From Bacteroidales bacterium (GTDB lineage: Bacteria > Bacteroidota > Bacteroidia > Bacteroidales > UBA932), in assembly GCA_016281015.1 (NCBI GenBank), contig JAEEHS010000007.1, forward strand, positions 30,829-94,828: DNA of 64,000 nucleotides. The letters run 5' to 3'. The notes under the pieces are model-generated. The model was not told the origin of the DNA and did not search any database. It worked only from the letters and a program-made list of their open reading frames with translations. Made by a program: the position numbers and the translations under genes. Positions 34,169 to 42,784 of this stretch are shown here, in pieces. The first letter of the stretch is position 1; the number at the start of each line of letters is the position of its first letter.

Positions 34169-36634
34169 ATGAAACGCCTCGGGCTCATCTTCTTCCTCTT
34201 TGTCTGTGTCGCCGGTTCGGCGCAGACAACCCGTATCAAAGGTCATGTGACCGATGCGGAGACGGGAGAAGACGTGCCCTTTGCCGGTGTGTATTTCGAC
34301 GGGACGACCATCGGCATCTCCACCGACCTGGAAGGCAATTTCTCTCTGGAGACCCGTTCCCGGGAGATTACCACCCTGACGGCCCATCTGCTGGGCTATC
34401 TCCCCCAGACGGTCCCCGTGCAGGTCGGTTCTTTCTCCGAAATCAATTTCGCGCTGCAAAAGGACCTGAACCAGCTCAATGCCGCCATGGTCAAGCCCGA
34501 CGACCGCTACATCCGCTCCATCCTCTCCCAGATTGATGCCGCCCGGGAGCGGCACAATCCCGAACGCGGTCCCGACTGGAGTGCAGACCTGTACAGTCGG
34601 ATGGAACTGGACGCGACCAACATGGAGGATCTGCTGAGCCTCGGGATTTTCAAGGACCGGCTCAAATTCATCCTGGATTACAAGGACACATCCGCCATCA
34701 CCGGCAAGTCTTTTATTCCCATCCTCCTGTCCGAGAACCAGTCCAGGAAATACCATGTCCATCCGGACATCAACAAGGAAGTCATGCTCGCGAGCCGCAT
34801 TTCCGGCGTGGAACAGGACAACATCCTCCGGCAGTTCACGGGGGCCTACCTCCTGAAAGCCAATTTCTACGACAGCACCATCCATATCTACAACCTGGAT
34901 GTTCCTTCGCCGGCCGCCGCAGCCGGACGTCCTTTTTACAATTATTACCTGGTGGACAGCCTCCAGGTAGACGGCCGCAAGACCTACACCCTCCGCTTCC
35001 ATCCCAAGAAACTCGTGACTTCGCCGGTGCTGGACGGCGAAATGACCATCGATGCCGAGGACTTCGCCATCCGATCGGTCCATGCCTCCCTGGCAAACCA
35101 GGCCAATGTCAACTGGGTCCGGCACATCAACATGGACATCGAGAACCAGCGGCTGGAAAGCGGGAAATGGTTCTTCAAGGACGAACGCCTGTTCCTGGAC
35201 CTGGCCGTGCGGCTGGACGACAATTCAAAGATAGTTTCCTTCCTGGCCCGGCGCCAGCTCAACTACGGCGAACCGACCTACCAGAAAGTCACCGACCCGA
35301 AAATCCTCGGAAACAGCGACCCGGTCATCATGACCGGCGTCGAGGAGCGGGACACCACCTATTGGAACAGTGTCCGTCCCTATGAACTGTCCGAGCGCGA
35401 AAAAGGCGTATTCAAGATGGTGGACCGGATCCAGGAGAGCCGGGCCTACAAATGGATCTACCACATCTCCGAGATGTTCGTGACGGGGTTTTTGGAGAAC
35501 AAGAAAATCGGCCTCGCCTACGGTCCCTGGGCACGGACCGTCACGTTCAACGGCACGGAGGGCCTCCGCCTGCAGGTCGGCGGCAAGACGACCAAGGAAT
35601 TCTCCAAGTTCATCCGGCTATACGGCTATCTGGGCTATGGTTTCAAGGACAAACGCTTCAAATACGACTCCTCCGTGGAACTGATTTTCCGGAGGGACAA
35701 GACGCGGAAACTGACCCTCTCGGCCCGCAACGACTTTGAGCAGCTCGGGCGCGGAAGCGGCATCTTCGGCGAGGAGAATATCTTCAATTCCCTCTTCGCC
35801 CAGGGCAGTTACGACCGGCGGAGCCTGGCCCGCCAGTTCACGGCGAAGTACGAGCACGAGTGGACCACGAATTTCAATAACTACCTCAGTATCCGGAATT
35901 TCCGCCTCTATGCCAACGACGAAGTACCGCTGATCCGTCCGGACGGCACCGCCGTGGAGAGTTTCTCTGTCAATGAGGTCCATTACAACGCCCGTTTCTC
36001 CTGGGAAGAGCGGATCAACCGCGGCTTTTTCGTCAAGTCCGAAATCTTTACCCGGCTTCCCATCGTAACGCTGGACGTGGCCGGCGCGATCAACGGCATT
36101 ACGAAAGAGGACTTCCGCTATCTCCGAAGCGAACTGACCTTCGACTGGCGGATTCCGGCCGGCGCGCTCGGCTTCGGCATGGCCCATCTGAACGGCGGCG
36201 CCATTTTCGGCTCTGTTCCCTATCCCCTCCTCAAGCTTCATGAAGGCAACCAGACGATGTTCCTGGACAAAGCCGCCTTCTCCTGCATGGACTATTATGA
36301 ATTCGCTTCGGACCGCTGGGTGACGGCCTTCTATGAGCACAATTTCAACGGTTTCTTCCTCGGGAAGATTCCCGGGGTGCGGAAACTGGACCTTCGTGAG
36401 ATCGTGACCGTCCGCGGCGCCTGGGGCACCATTACCCCGCAGAACAAGGAGAACGCTCCCTATCGCCTGATGGAGCGGACCAGCGCCCTGGAAACGCCTT
36501 ATTTCGAAGTGGGTGTGGGACTTGGCAACATCCTGAGGATGCTCAGGGTAGACTGCTTCTGGCGGCTCAACCACAAGCGGGAGAATCCGAAAGAGAATTT
36601 CGCCTTCAACATCGGCCTCGACATGGCCTTCTAA
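34169..36634 (+). CDS. DUF5686 / carboxypeptidase-regulatory-like outer-membrane protein
   Basis: 821 residues. The signal peptide ends in AGSAQ, followed by a carboxypeptidase D regulatory-like beta-sandwich (IKGHVTDAETGEDVPFAGVY to about residue 95). The rest is the DUF5686 barrel: DPVIMTGVEERDTTYWNSVRP, then long amphipathic strands ending NPKENFAFNIGLDMAF with a terminal Phe. This family of outer-membrane barrels is widespread in Bacteroidota and has no settled function. Its place 1 bp after the SDR, at the end of a lipid operon, suggests export, insertion or modification of the lipid at the outer membrane. Confidence 0.85.
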   Translation: MKRLGLIFFLFVCVAGSAQTTRIKGHVTDAETGEDVPFAGVYFDGTTIGISTDLEGNFSLETRSREITTLTAHLLGYLPQTVPVQVGSFSEINFALQKDLNQLNAAMVKPDDRYIRSILSQIDAARERHNPERGPDWSADLYSRMELDATNMEDLLSLGIFKDRLKFILDYKDTSAITGKSFIPILLSENQSRKYHVHPDINKEVMLASRISGVEQDNILRQFTGAYLLKANFYDSTIHIYNLDVPSPAAAAGRPFYNYYLVDSLQVDGRKTYTLRFHPKKLVTSPVLDGEMTIDAEDFAIRSVHASLANQANVNWVRHINMDIENQRLESGKWFFKDERLFLDLAVRLDDNSKIVSFLARRQLNYGEPTYQKVTDPKILGNSDPVIMTGVEERDTTYWNSVRPYELSEREKGVFKMVDRIQESRAYKWIYHISEMFVTGFLENKKIGLAYGPWARTVTFNGTEGLRLQVGGKTTKEFSKFIRLYGYLGYGFKDKRFKYDSSVELIFRRDKTRKLTLSARNDFEQLGRGSGIFGEENIFNSLFAQGSYDRRSLARQFTAKYEHEWTTNFNNYLSIRNFRLYANDEVPLIRPDGTAVESFSVNEVHYNARFSWEERINRGFFVKSEIFTRLPIVTLDVAGAINGITKEDFRYLRSELTFDWRIPAGALGFGMAHLNGGAIFGSVPYPLLKLHEGNQTMFLDKAAFSCMDYYEFASDRWVTAFYEHNFNGFFLGKIPGVRKLDLREIVTVRGAWGTITPQNKENAPYRLMERTSALETPYFEVGVGLGNILRMLRVDCFWRLNHKRENPKENFAFNIGLDMAF

Positions 36635-36638
36635 GGGA

Positions 36639-37286
36639 TTATTCCCAGGAAATCACGGTCAGAACGGTCCCCTCCACCCGGAACCGCAGGTCCCGTCCCT
36701 GGAAAGGCATGCCATAAACTTTGTCGCTGCGGTGCTGGCAGGCCGGGCGCGGATCCATCGAGAGCACCCGTTCCAGCACAGGCTTCGCCTCCTCCGGAAA
36801 GCCCTCCGGGAAAACGACTTGCAGCGCCCTCTCCGGGGCTCCGCAGACAAAGCCCTGCCGGGCCTCCGGGAAGCTGTCGGCATAGACCAGATAGGGCTTG
36901 ATGTCATAGATGGGGGTTCCGTCCATCAAATCCGCTCCCCGGACGACGAGATCCAGTCCGTCCACCCTGAGCAGTTCCACCGAGGAAAGCCCCAGCGGAT
37001 TGGGCCGGAAGGGAGAACGGGTCGCCCAGACGCCCATCCTTTCGTTGCCGCCGAGCCGGGGCGGACGGACCGTAGGCTGCCACTCCCCTTTCGTGTCCCG
37101 GTTGGCGGAAAAGCCCCAGATCAGCCACAGCCGGTCAAAGCCCTCCAGGCCCCGAAGCGCCTCCTTCTCGCGGAAGGCGGGTTCGAAAACGATCCGCCCC
37201 TCCACCGGAACGAGGGAACTCTGACGGGGAATACCGAATTTGGAGGAAAACGGTCCCCGGTAATATGCCACGGGAGTCAGGGTCAT
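36639..37286 (-). CDS. trmO: tRNA-t6A37 N6-methyltransferase TrmO/TsaA
   Basis: 215 residues from ATG 37284-37286 (MTLTPVAYYRGPFSSKFGIP). The beta-barrel core signature is LEGFDRLWLIWGF, and ATRSPFRPNPLGLSSVELL is the diagnostic TsaA/UPF0066 motif; GTPIYDIKPYL and GMPFQGRDLRFRV follow. It methylates threonylcarbamoyl-adenosine at tRNA position 37 using SAM. It shares TAATG with the upstream lipoprotein gene. The longer frame to 37337 reads into that gene and is rejected. Its end is 4 bp from the convergent DUF5686 gene. Confidence 0.9.
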   Translation of the reverse strand: MTLTPVAYYRGPFSSKFGIPRQSSLVPVEGRIVFEPAFREKEALRGLEGFDRLWLIWGFSANRDTKGEWQPTVRPPRLGGNERMGVWATRSPFRPNPLGLSSVELLRVDGLDLVVRGADLMDGTPIYDIKPYLVYADSFPEARQGFVCGAPERALQVVFPEGFPEEAKPVLERVLSMDPRPACQHRSDKVYGMPFQGRDLRFRVEGTVLTVISWE

Positions 37287-38143
37287 TATTGTTTGAAACG
37301 TCGCCGCTCGGCAAAAGAACCGAAGACGACAAAACAAGCATCGTCCGGCACCAGGTTCATCCAGACGACGGTAGAACGCTTCTTCAACTTATAGTCCAGG
37401 GGCCGGATCTCCCCGGTGTCCGGATTCCAAAGCAGCGGAACGCGCCCGACCGTACGGAAACGAATCTTTGCCCTTCCGGAAAAGACGCCCTCGTTGCATA
37501 GGTAGTAGATCTCTATATTCGGCAGATGGCGGTGTTCCATCCGGATGTCCGGAACCCGGGTCTTCATGTCAGGCCGTGCGCCAATGGACTTGAGGATGGA
37601 ATAGAGTTTCCGTCCGGACTGGACATTGCCCGACATCCAGACTTTTTCTACCGTCCGGTGAAAGACCACGCTGTCCGCTCCGCCCAGCGGCTCATCCGGT
37701 TTCACTCCGGTAATCACGGCGCCGACAGAGGCCAGGGTGGAGAGTTTGTTCATCAGCGGAAGGCTCATCCTGTGGTCCTGGAGGTACAGAAGACGGGCAT
37801 TCAGTCCGCCATCCGTGTACAAGCGGGTCCCTTTGATCTGAAGGGAATCCAGAATCATGTCCCGGCTGACATACTGGAAGGCATATCCATACGGAATCTC
37901 TGGCGGGGCGATGGCCGCATCGTCCACTTCCCCGGCAAAAACCAGCACGTCCGCCACCGGAAGTCCCTGAGACAGCATGAATTGCGTCCGGAGGGATGAA
38001 AGGGAGTCCGGAATGGACCGGAAGTTCGCTTTCAAGCTCGAAAGCGCCTTTTCAGAGGCCGCGATATCGATATATTCGAAACGGTGGCGCCCGCATCCGC
38101 AGGCAAACAGGAGCAGAATCAGAAATGGATAAATTTTTTTCAT
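37286..38143 (-). CDS. Lipoprotein resembling the C-terminal half of GH106 alpha-L-rhamnosidases
   Basis: 285 residues from ATG 38141-38143; MKKIYPFLILLLFACGC is a lipoprotein signal with Cys at residue 15. From about residue 80 the chain follows the C-terminal module of large GH106-type hydrolases: IPYGYAFQYVSRDMILDSL, MSLPLMNKLSTLASVGAVI, SIGARPDM, MEHRHLPNIEIYYLCN and VPLLWNPDTGEIRPLDY. The barrel that holds the two GH106 catalytic glutamates is absent. So this is likely a stand-alone glycan-binding or structural lipoprotein, or the end of a formerly larger enzyme. Its stop is fused to the trmO start. The family match is from memory. Confidence 0.6.
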   Translation of the reverse strand: MKKIYPFLILLLFACGCGRHRFEYIDIAASEKALSSLKANFRSIPDSLSSLRTQFMLSQGLPVADVLVFAGEVDDAAIAPPEIPYGYAFQYVSRDMILDSLQIKGTRLYTDGGLNARLLYLQDHRMSLPLMNKLSTLASVGAVITGVKPDEPLGGADSVVFHRTVEKVWMSGNVQSGRKLYSILKSIGARPDMKTRVPDIRMEHRHLPNIEIYYLCNEGVFSGRAKIRFRTVGRVPLLWNPDTGEIRPLDYKLKKRSTVVWMNLVPDDACFVVFGSFAERRRFKQ

Positions 38144-38184
38144 TCCATGCACGATAAGGCATGCAAAATTACACAAATTATCCG

Positions 38185-38192
38185 TATTTTTG
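38185..38192 (+). promoter_or_regulatory. -7 promoter box TATTTTTG for the 38211 gene
   Basis: TATTTTTG lies 18 bp before the ATG at 38211. An upstream in-frame ATG at 38190 would lie inside the box, which decides the start. Confidence 0.55.
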
Positions 38193-38210
38193 TATGTTAA
38201 TACAAATGGA

Positions 38211-38846
38211 ATGAAAGAATTCTGGAAAAAAGTCCTGGTAAGGCTCGGCGTCGTCGCCGTCGTTTTGGCCATTCTCGCCGCCGCCTTCGGTATCGGCATC
38301 TGGTGGGTCAAGAAACAGAACCCGCAGAGCACGGTCAAGGCCAGCACCGTGAAAGCCAAGGTGGTCACGGAATCGCTGGGCTTTTACAATGGGAAAGACA
38401 AGGTGGACGGGACCGTCTACCGGCCGCAGGATGGCGGAAAGGATCTTCCCTGCATCATCTACTGCCAGAGTCTGACGCACGGGGACCGCTGGTGCCGGGA
38501 TCTGGCCGCGCGGGGTTTCGTGACCTATGCTTTCGATCTGGGAGATGGGGAAAAATCCCGTGTCCAGGCGGTCAAGACAGCGGTGAACACCCTGCGGGAG
38601 AACCGTTTCACGGATAAGAGGCGCGTATTCCTGCTCGCGGAAGGGAACGGCTGTCCGACGGCCTGTGCGGCGGCCTTCGACCTGCCGGACAAGACGGCCG
38701 GATTGATGCTCGTCTCTCCGGGCTTCAATCCCCTGGAGACCTTCCCCAAAGCCCGGCGCTACCGGAAGCAGATTCTGGTGGTCGACTCTTCCCTCGGGCT
38801 CAGCGCCAATCTGGACGAAATCATCGCCTATACCCAGAGCCGCTAA
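38211..38846 (+). CDS. Membrane-anchored alpha/beta-hydrolase-like protein lacking the nucleophile
   Basis: 211 residues. One N-terminal membrane helix (LGVVAVVLAILAAAFGIGIWWV) is an uncleaved anchor, followed by an alpha/beta-hydrolase fold: VDGTVYRPQDGGKDLPCIIY, SLTHGDRWCRDLAARGFVTYA, and the nucleophile-elbow region VFLLAEGNGCPTACAAAFDL. In active hydrolases this elbow is GxSxG; here the Ser position is Gly. A lid region is not seen. It is therefore probably a pseudo-enzyme or binding protein at the periplasmic face. Nothing in the neighbourhood points to its partner. Its end overlaps the SEC-C gene by 4 bp. Confidence 0.6.
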   Translation: MKEFWKKVLVRLGVVAVVLAILAAAFGIGIWWVKKQNPQSTVKASTVKAKVVTESLGFYNGKDKVDGTVYRPQDGGKDLPCIIYCQSLTHGDRWCRDLAARGFVTYAFDLGDGEKSRVQAVKTAVNTLRENRFTDKRRVFLLAEGNGCPTACAAAFDLPDKTAGLMLVSPGFNPLETFPKARRYRKQILVVDSSLGLSANLDEIIAYTQSR

Positions 38847-40045
38847 TTCGGATGCCGGCCGTGGCAGCGGGCATAACGAAGGCCGCTGCCGCAGGGACAG
38901 GGATCATCGGGCGCCACATGCGGCACCATGAAAGGAAACTCATCCAGGAACTGCGTATATCCCTCTGAAACAGTTGGTTCCGGCATGGACCAGACAGGCT
39001 GGCCCTCCTCGTAAGGAATCTCGGGCGGACCCTCCTTCGGTATGTCATACGCGAGAAGGCCGGTCTCGGAAGCGCTATGCCCTTTGAGGGCCCATCTCGG
39101 AATACTGTTTACATAATCCCGTACGGCTTTCATATACAAGTCGTAGGTATGGGGCTCTTTCCGGCGATACTCTTCCATATCGACCACCCGGAACACCGAA
39201 TCCTCCGTCTGGGGCAGCTGCGCCTCGATCCAGAAATCATATTCCGTCTGCACCAGTTCGAAACCGTCGAAACCCAAGCGATGGAGCATGCTGACGAAGG
39301 CGGCCCCTTCGGGGGTCTTCAAACCGATGGTGAAATACGGCGCACCGGCGCCGGCCTCCAGCGCTTCCTGCCAGGTAAACGGGGCGTAATCGAGTGAGCG
39401 GGCATGAGAGAGGCGCAGTTTGAACACATCTTCCGCCTCCATCAGGCAGGGCGAACAGAGATAGTCTCCCCGCTCATCGGTAAAGCGGTTCCCTTTGACC
39501 AGGGGTGAATTCTTCAGCGTCCGGACAAGCGATTCATAGTCCGACTCGTGCTCCGCATCGTAATAGTCCATCATCAGGTCCACGAACTGGTCCGTCGGAA
39601 GGACGCCGTAGAGATTCAGATAACCCAGCGCCACCCGCTCCAACTGGAAACGGCCGCTCTGCTCTGCCGTATGGATGGCCTTCTCAATATGCGGAGCCAC
39701 GATATCATAGACCTCCCTGCGAAGCCAGACTTTGTGAGTACGCTGGTCGGAATCATCGAAATCCACCAGGCCGCTGACCTCCAGTACGGAAGGATAGTCT
39801 GCATAATCCATCATCTGGACCGTGTCCGGGCCGGCATGGACCAATTGCCGGAGCAGACGGGCATCCCGCTCCAGAAGAAGCGACAGCCAGCGCTGCGGAC
39901 TCTTTGTCAGATAGGAGGTGAGCCGCTCCACCATTTCTGTCTTCTTCATCCGGGGCCTCAGATTCCCGCCGAGCAGGTCTCCCAGGTCCTCGAGTTCCAC
40001 CTTCTGGAACTCCTCCAACACACTACGGATGGTCCTTTCTTTCAT
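38843..40045 (-). CDS. SEC-C motif protein of unknown function
   Basis: 400 residues from ATG 40043-40045 (MKERTIRSVLEEFQKVELED). The N-terminal part is helical and charged, with RPRMKKTEMVERLTSYL resembling a SAP/Rho-N-like DNA-binding helix pair. The middle is a repeat-like helical region, and the C-terminus ends in a SEC-C zinc motif, CPCGSGLRYARCHG (C-x-C-x8-C-H). SEC-C motifs are found at the tails of SecA and of many otherwise unrelated proteins. The gene lies 7 bp after lpdA and is probably the last in the gcv operon. No functional link is evident. Confidence 0.65.
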   Translation of the reverse strand: MKERTIRSVLEEFQKVELEDLGDLLGGNLRPRMKKTEMVERLTSYLTKSPQRWLSLLLERDARLLRQLVHAGPDTVQMMDYADYPSVLEVSGLVDFDDSDQRTHKVWLRREVYDIVAPHIEKAIHTAEQSGRFQLERVALGYLNLYGVLPTDQFVDLMMDYYDAEHESDYESLVRTLKNSPLVKGNRFTDERGDYLCSPCLMEAEDVFKLRLSHARSLDYAPFTWQEALEAGAGAPYFTIGLKTPEGAAFVSMLHRLGFDGFELVQTEYDFWIEAQLPQTEDSVFRVVDMEEYRRKEPHTYDLYMKAVRDYVNSIPRWALKGHSASETGLLAYDIPKEGPPEIPYEEGQPVWSMPEPTVSEGYTQFLDEFPFMVPHVAPDDPCPCGSGLRYARCHGRHPN

Positions 40046-40052
40046 TTTTCTT

Positions 40053-41390
40053 CTATGCGTTTGCTGCCGCCTGTAGTACTTCGCCCAAGGTCGGATGGGC
40101 ATGAATCACAGCCTGGAAGTCCTCCAGGGTCGCTTTCCTTGCGATCAGCGCCGATACTTCCTGAACGATGTCCGCACTGTGGGGGCCGAAAAGATGACAA
40201 CCCAGGATTTCGCCGCTCTCCGCATCCACAATCAGTTTGCACATGCCGTCGGTCTCCCCCATCGCAACGGCCTTGCCGTTGGCACGGAAAAAGGACTTGA
40301 GGCAGCGGATGTTCCGCCCCTCGCAGTCGGCCTCCGTCGCACCGGCCATGGCCGCTTCCGGGACCGTAAAAACGGCCGCTGGAACCACGGAAAGGTCGAT
40401 TTTGTCTACGGGACCTTCGACGGGCTGCCCGGCGGCGAGGTGATGCAGCGCCCGGCGTCCCTGGAAGGTCGCCGCATGGGCCAGCATCATCCCACCCGTG
40501 AGGTCTCCGACTGCATAAACGGAAGGAAGCGAGGTCTGCATATAATCGTTGACCGTTACGCCACGCCGCGTATAGGCAATGCCCACTTCGTCCAGATTCA
40601 GGGAATCGAGGTTCGGCCTGCGGCCGACGGCCATTAGGACCCGATCCGCCTCGACCGAAAGGAGCCGGTCCTTCTGCTGGTAGCGGACTTCATAGGCATT
40701 CCCTGAGCGGAGTACAGCCTGGACCGAAGCGGAAGTTTCAATCGAAATGCCGCGTTTGGAAAGGCTTTGTTTCAACCTTTTGGCGATATCTTCATCAAAA
40801 CGGGGAAGAACTGTCTTACAGAACTCGAGCACCGTCACTTCACTGCCGAAAGAGCGGTAGATGGAGGCGAATTCCAAGCCGATGACCCCGCCCCCGATGA
40901 CAGCCAGGCGTTTCGGTGGTTCCCCCAGCGAGAGCATCTCGGTGGATGTGACGCATAGCTCCGCCCCCTCGATGGGAAGCGATGCGGAAACGGAGCCCGT
41001 CGCGAGCAGGATGGCGTCAGAGACAATTTCCTGCCCGTTCACCACGACTGTATGGCCGTCCTTCAGCGAGGCCCGGCCGCGGATGACCTCGACCTTTTTC
41101 AAAAGCAGTTCTATCCCCTGCTGCAGCTGGGCGACGACCGCATCCTTGCGGGCCATCACTTTCTGAAAATCAATGCTGCAGCTGGCCTCGATGCCGAATT
41201 CCCCCGCCGAACGGATTTCGTCCACGAGAGACGCCGCCCGGCAGAGCGCCTTGGTCGGGATACAGCCTTCATTCAGGCAGGTCCCCCCCAAAGGCCCTTC
41301 CGTTACCAGCGTCACTTCCATGCCGAGGCGGACTGCCTCGACGGCCGTCTCATACCCGCCCGGACCGCCTCCGATGATGGTCAGTTTCAT
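40053..41390 (-). CDS. lpdA: Dihydrolipoyl dehydrogenase
   Basis: 445 residues. The FAD motif is [21 protein letters not shown], the redox-active disulfide is [15 protein letters not shown], the NAD motif is [21 protein letters not shown], and the dimer-interface His-Glu is in [13 protein letters not shown]. It re-oxidises the lipoyl group of GcvH (the L protein) and may serve other 2-oxoacid dehydrogenases. The gene starts 4 bp inside the end of gcvPB (ATGA), which makes it part of the glycine-cleavage operon. Confidence 0.95.
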   Translation of the reverse strand: MKLTIIGGGPGGYETAVEAVRLGMEVTLVTEGPLGGTCLNEGCIPTKALCRAASLVDEIRSAGEFGIEASCSIDFQKVMARKDAVVAQLQQGIELLLKKVEVIRGRASLKDGHTVVVNGQEIVSDAILLATGSVSASLPIEGAELCVTSTEMLSLGEPPKRLAVIGGGVIGLEFASIYRSFGSEVTVLEFCKTVLPRFDEDIAKRLKQSLSKRGISIETSASVQAVLRSGNAYEVRYQQKDRLLSVEADRVLMAVGRRPNLDSLNLDEVGIAYTRRGVTVNDYMQTSLPSVYAVGDLTGGMMLAHAATFQGRRALHHLAAGQPVEGPVDKIDLSVVPAAVFTVPEAAMAGATEADCEGRNIRCLKSFFRANGKAVAMGETDGMCKLIVDAESGEILGCHLFGPHSADIVQEVSALIARKATLEDFQAVIHAHPTLGEVLQAAANA

Positions 41391-42781
41391 GCGTCCTGGA
41401 ATGTAAGGATGGGACTACGGGCCGCCGTAGTTTCGTCTGGACGGGAAACCGGCGTGGTGTGCGGGGCTTCCTGCAGAAGGGTCGGATCTTCCGCCGCTTC
41501 CTCGGCGATCCGGCGCATCACGGCGATGAACGCGTCAATGGTCTCCTTCGACTCCGTCTCCGTCGGCTCAATCATCAGAGCCTGATGGAACAGCAGCGGG
41601 AAATAAATCGTCGGCGCATGGAAACCGAAGTCCAAAAGGCGCTTCGCCACATCGAGGGTCGTGGCGCCGGGAACCTCGTCATGGGCCCCATCGTTCACCA
41701 GTCCGTCAAAGACAAATTCGTGCTTGCAGACACCCTCAATGGGGAGTTTGTACACATCTTTCAGGCATTCCTTGATATAATTGGCAGAAAGGACGGCATA
41801 CTCGCCCACTTTCGCGAGATGCTCCCGCCCCAGCATCAGGATATAGGCATATGCCCGCAGGATGACGCCGAAGTTTCCATGCCAAGCCGACACGCGGATC
41901 TGGTCCAGGCAAGGGACGAGCGGAGCCGCTACGCCCACCGGGCCGCTGCCAGGTCCACCGCCGCCATGCGGCGTGGAGAAGGTCTTGTGCAGGTTCAGGT
42001 GCATGATGTCAAAGCCCATATCCCCGGGGCGTACCAGGCCCATCAGCGGGTTCATGTTGGCCCCGTCGTAATACATCAGGCCACCGACCCCATGGACCAG
42101 GGCGGCAATCTCCTCAATCTGGGTCTCGAAGAGGCCGAGGGTATTGGGATTGGTCATCATCATGCCGGCGACATGCTCGTCCAGCAGGCCTTTCAGCGCC
42201 TCCACGTCCACCCGGCCGTTGGAGAGCGATTTCACTTCGACGACCTCCAATCCGGCAACCGCCGCGGAGGCCGGGTTCGTGCCATGGGCACTGTCCGGAA
42301 CGATGACTTTCGTACGGGCGTTGTCCCCCCGGTTCAGATGATACTGGCGCATCAGCATCAGACCGGTCAGTTCTCCATGGGCCCCGGCGCAGGGAGCGAA
42401 AGTGAATCTCGATAGGCCGGTAATCTCCGCGAGGGCTTTGTCCATCTCCTCAAGGACCTTTTCCGCACCGGGAGCGCTCTGCAGCGGATGCAATCCGGCA
42501 AAGGCAGGCATCGCGGCCACTTCTTCGTTGATCTTGGGATTGTATTTCATCGTACAGCTCCCGAGCGGATAGAAGCCGCTGTCCACACCGAAATTCATCT
42601 GGGAAAGCAGGGTGTAATGCCGCACGACCTCCGGTTCGCTCACCTCGGGAAGGGCAGGAGCTTGTCGGCGGCACAGCCCCTGAGGCAGTCCTTCCGCCTT
42701 CGGGAAGGCATTCGCCGGGAGGGTGTACCCCACTCGTCCGGGCTTCGAACATTCGAATATCAGTTTGTCGTAATATTTCAT
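41387..42781 (-). CDS. gcvPB: Glycine dehydrogenase (decarboxylating) subunit 2
   Basis: 464 residues. It contains the PLP lysine in [21 protein letters not shown], preceded by [21 protein letters not shown] and [13 protein letters not shown]. This is the C-terminal half of the P protein, encoded separately as in many Bacteroidota and Firmicutes. With GcvPA it decarboxylates glycine and loads aminomethyl onto the lipoyl arm of GcvH. It lies 3 bp after gcvPA and overlaps lpdA. Confidence 0.95.
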   Translation of the reverse strand: MKYYDKLIFECSKPGRVGYTLPANAFPKAEGLPQGLCRRQAPALPEVSEPEVVRHYTLLSQMNFGVDSGFYPLGSCTMKYNPKINEEVAAMPAFAGLHPLQSAPGAEKVLEEMDKALAEITGLSRFTFAPCAGAHGELTGLMLMRQYHLNRGDNARTKVIVPDSAHGTNPASAAVAGLEVVEVKSLSNGRVDVEALKGLLDEHVAGMMMTNPNTLGLFETQIEEIAALVHGVGGLMYYDGANMNPLMGLVRPGDMGFDIMHLNLHKTFSTPHGGGGPGSGPVGVAAPLVPCLDQIRVSAWHGNFGVILRAYAYILMLGREHLAKVGEYAVLSANYIKECLKDVYKLPIEGVCKHEFVFDGLVNDGAHDEVPGATTLDVAKRLLDFGFHAPTIYFPLLFHQALMIEPTETESKETIDAFIAVMRRIAEEAAEDPTLLQEAPHTTPVSRPDETTAARSPILTFQDA

Positions 42782-42784
42782 ATC

